14,506 nt of DNA, from positions 1 to 14,506 of the forward strand of contig WGCT01000103.1 of the NCBI GenBank assembly GCA_015493625.1. The letters are read 5' to 3'. Under the pieces are notes generated by a model, which did not search any database, had not been told where the DNA came from, and was given only the letters and a program-made list of their open reading frames with translations. How positions within the stretch are numbered: position 1 is the stretch's first letter; each line of letters begins with the position of its first letter. Shown here in pieces: positions 1 to 6,223 of the stretch. The stretch comes from Draconibacterium sp. GTDB lineage: Bacteria > Bacteroidota > Bacteroidia > Bacteroidales > Prolixibacteraceae. Made by a program: the position numbers and the translations under genes.

Positions 1-3
1 CAT

Positions 4-39
4 TATACTCAAACCAAGTAGCTTTTCGGGTTGAGTATA
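4..39. repeat. Inverted repeat / hairpin at the left edge
   Basis: TATACTCAA at 4-12 is the exact reverse complement of TTGAGTATA at 31-39. With one bulged A (13), two further C-G pairs (14-15 with 29-30) extend the stem, leaving a loop of about 13 nt. No run of T follows on the plus strand and none is visible on the minus strand before the window ends, so it is not a standard rho-independent terminator as far as can be seen. It lies about 80 nt upstream of the cyclophilin gene. It could be the end of an upstream transcription unit or an operator; the sequence alone does not decide. Confidence 0.5.
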
Positions 40-90
40 TAAAGTCAAGTCAAACTTTGGAGTGAATTTATGAAATGTGTGAACTTTTTC

Positions 91-98
91 TAAATTTG
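91..98 (+). promoter_or_regulatory. Candidate Bacteroidota -7 promoter element for the cyclophilin gene
   Basis: TAAATTTG matches the Bacteroidota primary-sigma -7 consensus TAnnTTTG at every fixed position and ends 22 nt before the ATG at 121. No well-spaced -33 TTG was found: the nearest TTTG (56-59) is 31 nt away, rather than the usual roughly 17-23. The call therefore rests on a single short AT-rich motif. The region 99-120 is A-rich and has no clear Shine-Dalgarno sequence, as is common in this phylum. Confidence 0.35.
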
Positions 99-120
99 TT
101 CAAAAATTAAAAATAGTAAA

Positions 121-558
121 ATGAAAATAGCAGAGATTCATACCCCGAAGGGCATAATGAAAGTGAAATTTTATGAAGAGGATGCACCCGGAACGGTAGC
201 CAATTTTATTAAACTTGCCGAGTCGGGGTTTTACGATGGTTTGACTTTTCATCGTGTTATTCCAAACTTTGTCATTCAAGGTGGATGCCCCGATGGCACT
301 GGCGCAGGAGGCCCCGGTTATACAATAGATTGCGAATTAGATGGAAATAATCAATACCACGACAAAGGTGTTTTGTCGATGGCACACGCCGGAAGAAATA
401 CCGGAGGTTCACAATTTTTTATCTGTCTCAACCGTGAAAACACCAAACATTTAGACGGACATCACACCTGTTTTGGAAAAGTTTTTGAAGGACTCGATGT
501 GATTGACGATATTAGACAAGACGATAAAATTGAGAAAATTGTTATTACAGAAGCTTAA
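121..558 (+). CDS. Peptidyl-prolyl cis-trans isomerase, cyclophilin type
   Basis: This 145-residue protein is a single cyclophilin domain. It should catalyse cis-trans isomerisation of proline peptide bonds to help protein folding. There is no signal peptide or lipobox, so it is probably cytoplasmic. Visible family motifs are [13 protein letters not shown] (43-55, with catalytic Arg45, Phe50 and Gln53), the GGSQFFI block (95-101) and [12 protein letters not shown] (110-121). The tryptophan that binds cyclosporin in human CypA is histidine here (His110), as in many bacterial cyclophilins. The length is normal for a minimal bacterial cyclophilin. The start follows an A-rich stretch with no strong ribosome site, but the protein begins directly with the first beta strand ([11 protein letters not shown]), which supports it. 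A strong terminator follows 20 nt after the stop, so it looks like the last or only gene of its transcript. Substrates cannot be inferred. Confidence 0.95.
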   Translation: MKIAEIHTPKGIMKVKFYEEDAPGTVANFIKLAESGFYDGLTFHRVIPNFVIQGGCPDGTGAGGPGYTIDCELDGNNQYHDKGVLSMAHAGRNTGGSQFFICLNRENTKHLDGHHTCFGKVFEGLDVIDDIRQDDKIEKIVITEA

Positions 559-577
559 AAATTGTTAAAAAATAGTG

Positions 578-613
578 AAAGGGAAATGAATAAGTGTTCG
601 TTTCCCTTTTTTT
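578..613 (+). terminator. Rho-independent terminator after the cyclophilin gene
   Basis: AAAGGGAAA (578-586) pairs with TTTCCCTTT (601-609). The stem continues inward through a T-G wobble (587/600) and GAA/TTC (588-590 with 597-599), giving about 13 pairs around the 6-nt loop TAAGTG. A run of seven T (607-613) follows. It starts 20 nt after the cyclophilin stop. The next plus-strand gene begins only 23 nt after the T run, leaving little room for a separate promoter. Confidence 0.85.
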
Positions 614-636
614 GGGAATAATCTTAAAAAGGTATT

Positions 637-1344
637 ATGGTACGTGAGTTCAGGCTTTCGTTTGAAGAGTTAAATATTGTGCCCAACGATTTAACAAGCT
701 TACTTGGTTTTACCGACGGAGTTATTCCGGAACCTTTCCCCACAATTATTGACGAAGCAATTGCAACTGCACAGCCGTTTTGTGACATTCGGGGTGGATA
801 TAAAATTTTCGACTCATTAGAAATTAACAGGAATAATAATTCAATTACAATTGAAGAGCAGCTATTTCTACCATCAAAAATTATTGTCACTCAGTTAAAA
901 AAAGCGACATCGGCAGCGTTGTATATCTGTTCTGCCGGCAGCGGAATTTCAGATTATTCAAATAAATTAGCAAATCAGGGCGATCCGCTACTTGCTTATG
1001 TTTTCGATGTAATTGGGTCAGTAACGGTTGAAAAGGCCATGGATAAAATTCAGAAAAAGCTGGAATTGGAGATGCTAGATGCCGGGTTAACAATTTCCGA
1101 CAGGTACTCGCCCGGATATTGTGATTGGAGTGTAAGTGAGCAACACTATCTGTTTCAATTGCTTCCTAATAACTTTTGTGGTGTTATACTTTCCGAATCG
1201 TCGTTAATGCATCCCATTAAATCGGTAAGTGGAATTATTGGAATAGGAAAAGAGATGAAACAGAAAGGTTATCAGTGCGACTGGTGCAGCGATAAAAATT
1301 GCATTTATGGAAAGATTAAACGTAGCCAGAGTACTAAAGGTTAA
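637..1344 (+). CDS. Stand-alone protein related to the methionine synthase (MetH) B12-reactivation domain
   Basis: This 235-residue cytoplasmic protein resembles the Met_synt_B12 fold, the C-terminal activation domain of cobalamin-dependent methionine synthase, which binds S-adenosylmethionine and remethylates oxidised cobalamin. The key signature is RYSPGY at 156-161, corresponding to the SAM-binding RxxPGY of MetH, followed by SExxLFxLLP-like spacing and then SESSLMHPIKSVSG (186-199). Upstream, GSGIS (101-105) and DVIGSVTVE (124-132) match the pattern I recall for this family. The C-terminus carries three cysteines (C214, C217, C222; C-x2-C-x4-C), not part of the MetH domain, suggesting a metal or cobalamin-linked redox site. 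No homocysteine, folate or cobalamin-binding domains are present, so it is not methionine synthase. It may reactivate a separate corrinoid protein encoded elsewhere; this is inference. The start is supported by AAAAAGG four nt before the ATG. The stop overlaps the convergent gldK-like gene. Confidence 0.75.
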   Translation: MVREFRLSFEELNIVPNDLTSLLGFTDGVIPEPFPTIIDEAIATAQPFCDIRGGYKIFDSLEINRNNNSITIEEQLFLPSKIIVTQLKKATSAALYICSAGSGISDYSNKLANQGDPLLAYVFDVIGSVTVEKAMDKIQKKLELEMLDAGLTISDRYSPGYCDWSVSEQHYLFQLLPNNFCGVILSESSLMHPIKSVSGIIGIGKEMKQKGYQCDWCSDKNCIYGKIKRSQSTKG

Positions 1345-2690
1345 CGGCCTTGTAAGTCGTTTTTAAACGAAGTTCGTACACAACGAAACCCAATGTACGA
1401 TTTTGTAGTATCCTGGTATTCGTAACTGCGTGTTGAAGTACGAAGAAAATAGGAGATATCTTTCCACGAACCGCCTCGAATTACTTTTCTTTTCATAACC
1501 GGAGGATCGTCGGGTTTGGCATTGTATTGCAAATCGGGGTTCAAATCGTTAATAATATCGTAACCGGCTTCGTAAAATGCAGTACTTGTCCATTCGGCCA
1601 CATTCCCTGCCATATCGTATAATCCGTAAGGGTTTGGGTCGAATTCGCCCACGGCCATTGCGGCTGTTGTTGTTGGGCTGTCGGCAACATAATTTCCGCG
1701 GCGGGGTTTAAAATTGGCAACAAAACAGCCTTCATCGCTGCGTGTGTAATAACTTCCCCACGGATAGAGTGAGTTTTGAAGTCCGCCTCTTGCGGCAATT
1801 TCCCATTCCGATTCGGTGGGAAGACGATAATCGTGCGCCGGTGTCTCTTTAAAACGGCTCGATGTTAATACTTTTAATTTTGTTCGCCAGTTGCAAAAAG
1901 CATTTGCCTGATTCCAGTTTACTCCCACAACCGGATAGTCGTCGAAAGCCGAGTGTGAGAAATATTTTAATGTAAATGGCTCGTTGTACGTGTATGCAAA
2001 GTCTCGAATCCAACATAACGTGTCGGGATAAACCGGAACCGATTCGTGCATTAAAAACGAACTTCTGTTTTCAATTGGTACGGTCTCCCCATCCTGATTA
2101 ATAATTGAACCGTTGTATTTATTTGACTCAAAATCGAAACTATTGCTCCGTTTTGCAGCTTGCTTGTAATCTACCCAGTAGTATTCGTAAATTAGCTTTC
2201 TCGTATCAATCTCTTTTTTAAATAAGAAACGTTCCTCTTCGGGAATATATAATTCGTCCATTGCCATTTGAAAGTCAGGGTCGTCCCACTCTATTTTATC
2301 TTCCCAGTTAATAACCGGATTTTTTAATGGGACGCCGTCGGCACCTTCGGTAATTACAAAATCGGTATATGTTTCGCCCAGAAGTTTTCGAGCAATCGAG
2401 TCGCGAACCCAATATACAAACTGGCGGTACTCGTTGTTGGTAATTTCTGTGTCATCCATCCAAAAAGCTTCATTCGATACTCTTTTCGATGAGCTTTTTA
2501 CTTGATTTACTTCGTCGCCGGTAACGCCAAGGGCAAAAGAACCTCGTTTAATATAAACCATTCCGTAAGGCGAGGGTTCGTACCACTCTTTGCTTTTTAG
2601 CTCGCGGTCGGGATGATATAAGTTTGATTTATTGCACGACGAGAAAAGCACCACAAGGGCAATAACAATGTATTTTAAAGCTTTTCTCAT
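1341..2690 (-). CDS. Second GldK/GldJ-type T9SS lipoprotein (FGE-sulfatase fold)
   Basis: This 449-residue lipoprotein is a clear paralogue of the GldK encoded at 6224-7561. Shared blocks include EAFWMDDTEITNNEYRQFV, PVYPDTLCWIRDF, FDDYPVVGV and DPPVMKRKVIRGGSWKDIS. The N-terminus is a lipoprotein signal ending LFSSC, with the lipidated cysteine at residue 19. The rest is a formylglycine-generating-enzyme/SUMF1-like domain ending RGGSW (405-409)...GFRCV; it lacks the cysteine found just after RGGSF in true FGE enzymes, so it is probably structural. GldK forms a periplasmic ring under the outer membrane with GldN; in Flavobacterium the related GldJ stabilises GldK. This copy could be a GldJ-like partner or a second GldK. 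An in-frame TTG lies two codons upstream (2696), but ATG at 2690 gives a standard MRKALKY start and is preferred. It is separated from gldN by a terminator, and its stop overlaps the convergent gene. Confidence 0.88.
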   Translation of the reverse strand: MRKALKYIVIALVVLFSSCNKSNLYHPDRELKSKEWYEPSPYGMVYIKRGSFALGVTGDEVNQVKSSSKRVSNEAFWMDDTEITNNEYRQFVYWVRDSIARKLLGETYTDFVITEGADGVPLKNPVINWEDKIEWDDPDFQMAMDELYIPEEERFLFKKEIDTRKLIYEYYWVDYKQAAKRSNSFDFESNKYNGSIINQDGETVPIENRSSFLMHESVPVYPDTLCWIRDFAYTYNEPFTLKYFSHSAFDDYPVVGVNWNQANAFCNWRTKLKVLTSSRFKETPAHDYRLPTESEWEIAARGGLQNSLYPWGSYYTRSDEGCFVANFKPRRGNYVADSPTTTAAMAVGEFDPNPYGLYDMAGNVAEWTSTAFYEAGYDIINDLNPDLQYNAKPDDPPVMKRKVIRGGSWKDISYFLRTSTRSYEYQDTTKSYIGFRCVRTSFKNDLQGR

Positions 2691-2750
2691 TTTCAATTTA
2701 TACTCTTTATTTTAAATGCTAAAACGCTAAGTTTTTGTATTTATTCTTTC

Positions 2751-2777
2751 AAAAAAAAACCTTATGAAAACATAAGG
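2751..2777 (-). terminator. Rho-independent terminator after gldN
   Basis: Read on the minus strand, CCTTATG, loop TTTT and CATAAGG form a perfect 7-bp stem (2777-2760), followed directly by nine T (2759-2751). The hairpin begins 22 nt after the gldN stop. The plus strand has no T run on the other side, so it acts in the minus direction only. It should end most gldKLMN transcripts before the second gldK-like gene. The remaining 60 nt up to that gene's ATG are AT-rich; no clean TAnnTTTG promoter was recognised there. Confidence 0.88.
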
Positions 2778-2799
2778 TAATTTTCAGATATTTTTTCGA

Positions 2800-3651
2800 T
2801 TAGTATTCCCAAAGATCTTGTTCGAAATTAAAGATTTCGTTCTCAATTTTTTTCGATTCGAGCATGGCATCTTTGCCACTTAAATAGGAACTAATTTCAC
2901 GATTGTTTAATACATTCGATTCCTGAACGATGTAGCTATTGAAAAATCGTTTTACAAAAATGTCGTCGAACGACATTTGACTGGCTTCGTTGTATGGATT
3001 TAAAACCAGATTTGTAGCTAAAAGTGGCCGGGCTTCGGGATAATAAATCCAGAAAAGCTTTTCGCGTTGAACTTCTCCCGAATTATCGCCAGCTCTTAAA
3101 AATTCGCGAATGGGGCAAATTCCTATAATTCGAACATTTAGTGTCGATGTTTGCTTATCGAAATACCACTCCTCTTTTATCATATATTGTTTAATATCGT
3201 TCGGTCTTATTTCTCCCTGAACGGTAACCATGGTGCGTTCGCCGGTATCGAAGTCGATTTTCTCTTCCTGAGTTGCCTCGGCTCCAAACGACTCTTTCAC
3301 CTGTTCGAACGACATGGGAACTTTAAAATCGTCGTCGTAACTTGCATCGTAAGGAGTAAGTTGTCCGTTCTCGATTCCTTTTAATAACAGCGAAATTAAA
3401 TTTACCCGGCCCTCCATCTCTTCTGAAGGGAAATAGAGTGGTTGATTTATCTTTTCGCGTAAATCAATTATTCTCCATATTTTTTTCGACCAGAAAACGT
3501 CTGCTTCCCGTGGAACAGGAAGTGGCATAGGTTTTTTCTGATAAATATCGTTGTGTTTGTATGCACCGTTTACAATTTGTGCGTCAGTTTGTTTTCCTAC
3601 CAATGTCAGTACGAAAATAATTACTCCAACATATACTACTAACTTTCTCAT
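2800..3651 (-). CDS. gldN: GldN/PorN, T9SS periplasmic ring protein
   Basis: The product is a 283-residue periplasmic protein of the GldN/PorN family, the partner of GldK in the large ring attached to the inner face of the outer membrane in the type IX secretion system. A signal peptide is visible (hydrophobic residues about 4-18, probable cleavage after TDA at 24). The mature part begins with the segment NGAYKHNDIYQKKPMPLPVP, characteristic of GldN. It then has DVFWSKKIWRIIDLREKINQ (51-70) and a conserved mid-region including FWIYYPEARPLLA. Length is close to the family norm. The ATG lies 2 nt after the gldM stop, and a possible ribosome site (AAGGTAA) is formed by the last gldM codons, so translation is probably coupled. 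A terminator follows. In P. gingivalis and F. johnsoniae loss of this protein blocks T9SS secretion (family knowledge). Confidence 0.93.
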   Translation of the reverse strand: MRKLVVYVGVIIFVLTLVGKQTDAQIVNGAYKHNDIYQKKPMPLPVPREADVFWSKKIWRIIDLREKINQPLYFPSEEMEGRVNLISLLLKGIENGQLTPYDASYDDDFKVPMSFEQVKESFGAEATQEEKIDFDTGERTMVTVQGEIRPNDIKQYMIKEEWYFDKQTSTLNVRIIGICPIREFLRAGDNSGEVQREKLFWIYYPEARPLLATNLVLNPYNEASQMSFDDIFVKRFFNSYIVQESNVLNNREISSYLSGKDAMLESKKIENEIFNFEQDLWEY

Positions 3652-3653
3652 AA

Positions 3654-5264
3654 TTACCTTATTTTAAATGAAATTGGATTAAGTTTACGCGTTCTACCGT
3701 CGTCGCCAATTGCTTTAATATTTGATATATAAACTATACTTTGTGGTTTTGCATTTCTCAACTGTTTTTTCTGCTCTGCCGTAAACCGGTTCGATTTCGA
3801 TTTTTTTATAATTGCATAACCGGCAATCCCCGATGTTTGCACTTCGAATTGTGTAACACGGTATTTAAAGTCGAAATCGAAATCTTCTAATACTGCCATT
3901 ACACCATCTTCAATTTGAATGCGTTCTTTTCGAATGTCGCCACCAGCCTGGCCGGCAACCTGAGCAACCGGATCGGGAACTTGTTTCACTCGCCAAACCG
4001 AAGTGCCTATTAATCGGCGTTTCCCGTTAATATTGGCATAAACGGTTACTTTTGTTCGTTTCCCTAACTCGTCTAACGATTTGGGTTCGATAAGAAATGC
4101 ATCGCCCGATTTTGTTATTTTTCCGTTTGTCATTGTTACTTCCAGCCGGTCTCTCGGAATGGCTCCGCTACCCACATCAAACGGGTTTTTAATGCCAAGG
4201 TAAAACACATTCATCCCGGTTGCCGACATGGTAACCGTTGGTTTAACAACCTGATATTCCTGTTCAAACGGGTAGTTTTTTATTATTCCGCCCGGAGTTT
4301 TATATTTAATTAAACCACTCCATTTAAAAATGCCGGTCTTTGTTGTGTTTACCACATAATTGGCTTTCCCGTCAACCACATTAACCTCTTTGTTATTTAT
4401 GAAAATCTGTGGTTGCTGTGTGGTATCCTCGGCAGCAAGAAAAATACTTGCATCGTAGGCATCGCCTTGCAAAATAATATTTGAATTTGCAATAATCTGT
4501 GCTCCCAGTTTATTGAATTTAAACGATTCGGCATCGATTTGTGCGTATAAGTAATTAACCAGATTTGTTTCCGAATTTTTTACATCAATCTGAATTTTTG
4601 AAAGTAGCGTAAGAATGGCAACAAGTGGTTTGTCGAGAAAATATTGCGTCTCCCAAGTTTTGTTTTCACTATCATCTTTTAGTTTTCTTACCGGGTCGGG
4701 AGTTTCAAGGCCTTTTAAAATAGAGTTTCTTAATTCAACATCGTCTTCACCTAACTGAGCTACTAATGTGTTTCTGTACTCTTCTATTTTATCTTTTAAT
4801 TCGTACGCTTTTTTTTGTGTAATCATCAATTCTGAAGGGCCGTTTAGGTCGTCCTCTTTTTCTATAATAAGAGTATCTCCTTTACTGGTAACCAGATAGA
4901 AATTGTCGGAGCTAACCGGGTTGTCTTTATCTGCTAATTTACTTCCCGAGTAAGTTACAAGATTTTCTTTGAGTTGCGAGATGTATGACATCATGTTTTC
5001 TGTGCTGGCACGAACAATGTCGGCTTTGTTTTTCCATTCGGCTACTTTTGTTGGATTTTCGGCAAAAGCCATTTCGAATGACGAGTAAACCTGATTGGTT
5101 TTTGCATCAACCGCTTTTAATGTATGAAGCAGACTCGAGTCGACCACCCGAAATGCTTCGAGCACTTGCGCAGCAACATTTAGTGCCAGCATTGCAGTCA
5201 GCACTATATACATCATGTTAATCATTTTTTGCCTCGGAGTTTCCGGACAATTTTTTGCACCCAT
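3654..5264 (-). CDS. gldM: GldM/PorM, T9SS motor protein
   Basis: The product is a 536-residue inner-membrane-anchored periplasmic protein. GldM pairs with GldL to form the proton-motive-force-driven motor of the type IX secretion system; its long periplasmic part reaches across to the GldK/GldN ring. The N-terminus is the family signature MGAKNCPETPRQKMINMMY, followed by a single membrane helix (about residues 14-34, IVLTAMLALNVAAQ). Next comes a helical region (about 35-220, including LEAFRVVDSSL) and then beta-rich domains to the C-terminus, matching the D1-D4 organisation known for GldM/PorM. Length is similar to PorM and GldM. The start lies 20 nt after the gldL stop. The gap holds a 12-nt palindrome (TTCTATATAGAA, 5269-5280), which could pair near the start codon. 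No truncation or frameshift is seen. Confidence 0.95.
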   Translation of the reverse strand: MGAKNCPETPRQKMINMMYIVLTAMLALNVAAQVLEAFRVVDSSLLHTLKAVDAKTNQVYSSFEMAFAENPTKVAEWKNKADIVRASTENMMSYISQLKENLVTYSGSKLADKDNPVSSDNFYLVTSKGDTLIIEKEDDLNGPSELMITQKKAYELKDKIEEYRNTLVAQLGEDDVELRNSILKGLETPDPVRKLKDDSENKTWETQYFLDKPLVAILTLLSKIQIDVKNSETNLVNYLYAQIDAESFKFNKLGAQIIANSNIILQGDAYDASIFLAAEDTTQQPQIFINNKEVNVVDGKANYVVNTTKTGIFKWSGLIKYKTPGGIIKNYPFEQEYQVVKPTVTMSATGMNVFYLGIKNPFDVGSGAIPRDRLEVTMTNGKITKSGDAFLIEPKSLDELGKRTKVTVYANINGKRRLIGTSVWRVKQVPDPVAQVAGQAGGDIRKERIQIEDGVMAVLEDFDFDFKYRVTQFEVQTSGIAGYAIIKKSKSNRFTAEQKKQLRNAKPQSIVYISNIKAIGDDGRTRKLNPISFKIR

Positions 5265-5284
5265 ACTATTCTATATAGAAGGTT

Positions 5285-6190
5285 TTACTTTTTATAACTC
5301 ATTGCACCCAGCATATTACCATAAATGGTATTTAACGACTCGAGGTGTTTATTAAGTTGCTCTGCGTTCTCTTTATACTTTTTTAACTCTTCAACCGATG
5401 AGGCTAAAATCGAATTCATTTCGTTCAAATCCTGACTGAATTTTTTACTCGCTTTAAATTGCTCTTCTGTTCCCTTTAACTGAGTTTCGAAATTTGAATT
5501 TAAAGCCGACAAGTTCGTATTCAGTTTATTTAGGTTTCCCGAATAGCTTTGAGAGCTCTCTTTAATATTATTTAATTCGGAAGCTACCGATTGTCCTGCC
5601 TCTTCGAATGTTGATGCTAAGCGTTTTCCTGTTTCGGCAAGATTTTGTGTTGTTGCCGAGTACGATTCGGCAAATGCACCAATTGAGTTGTTAATTGACT
5701 CGTTGGCTTTGTTGTTAATTTCAGCAAGGCTACTCATCGATTCGGAAGCCGACCCGAGGTTTTTTACGTACATGTCGGTGGCTAAAGTGGCCGATGAGAT
5801 ATCGCTTATTCCTTTTGCTGTATTGCTTAATTCCTTTAATCCTCTACCAACTTTGTCGAGTACCTCGGGGGTTAATTCTGAGCTTGAAAAAAGTTCTTCG
5901 AGTCCTTTTTTCCCTTTTTGCCCCTGCTCCTCCGAATCCATCAAATCGTACTCCTCTTTTAATTCGGGGTACACTCTACTCCAGTCGGGCATATCAATAG
6001 GCGGTTCAAAAGCCGACAGGAAGAAAATAAAAGCTTCCGTCATTAATCCAACTGTTAACAGAATACTTGAATATTGCCAGTGCTCTAATTTAAACAGTGC
6101 TCCAATCATAACAATTGATGCGCCCCAACCATACACATATCCCATTAAAGTCTTCCAACGCTTAGTTCTAAATAATTCTCCGAGATTCAT
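5285..6190 (-). CDS. gldL: GldL/PorL, T9SS inner-membrane motor protein
   Basis: The product is a 301-residue cytoplasmic-membrane protein, the GldM partner that converts proton flow into movement in T9SS secretion and gliding. Two membrane helices are visible near the N-terminus (about 18-34, YVYGWGASIVMIGALF, and about 42-61, SILLTVGLMTEAFIFFLSAF). Charged residues sit within or beside them (K34, H37, E52, E62). A membrane glutamate in the second helix is known to be essential in GldL/PorL, and E52 in TEAFIFF is the likely equivalent. After PPIDMPDWSRVYPEL (64-78) a long cytoplasmic part follows, rich in Ser, Asn, Leu and Glu and predicted by eye to be helical/coiled coil (about 100-295). 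The length is close to PorL of Porphyromonas (about 300) and longer than GldL of Flavobacterium (about 215). It lies 33 nt after gldK and 20 nt before gldM. No Shine-Dalgarno is evident. Confidence 0.95.
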   Translation of the reverse strand: MNLGELFRTKRWKTLMGYVYGWGASIVMIGALFKLEHWQYSSILLTVGLMTEAFIFFLSAFEPPIDMPDWSRVYPELKEEYDLMDSEEQGQKGKKGLEELFSSSELTPEVLDKVGRGLKELSNTAKGISDISSATLATDMYVKNLGSASESMSSLAEINNKANESINNSIGAFAESYSATTQNLAETGKRLASTFEEAGQSVASELNNIKESSQSYSGNLNKLNTNLSALNSNFETQLKGTEEQFKASKKFSQDLNEMNSILASSVEELKKYKENAEQLNKHLESLNTIYGNMLGAMSYKK

Positions 6191-6223
6191 ATCAATAAAG
6201 GAATTAGTTGAATGATAATTTAA

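Noticed and set aside
559..636. Cobalamin riboswitch upstream of the MetH-activation-like gene
   Set aside because: The gap is only 78 nt and is occupied by a terminator; no B12-box-like structure fits.
1541..1798. Minus-strand open frame inside the second gldK-like gene, and the similar frame at 6529-6717 in gldK
   Set aside because: Both are shifted-frame shadows of the same conserved FGE-like region; their resemblance follows from the paralogous host genes.
1341..2690. Formylglycine-generating enzyme or other active SUMF1 enzyme
   Set aside because: The catalytic cysteine region after RGGS is replaced (WKDIS), and the context and paralogy point to T9SS GldK.
5688..6215. 175-codon plus-strand open frame opposite gldL
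   Set aside because: It is antisense to a well-supported gldL, has low-complexity Ser/Leu/Ile composition and no recognisable motif.
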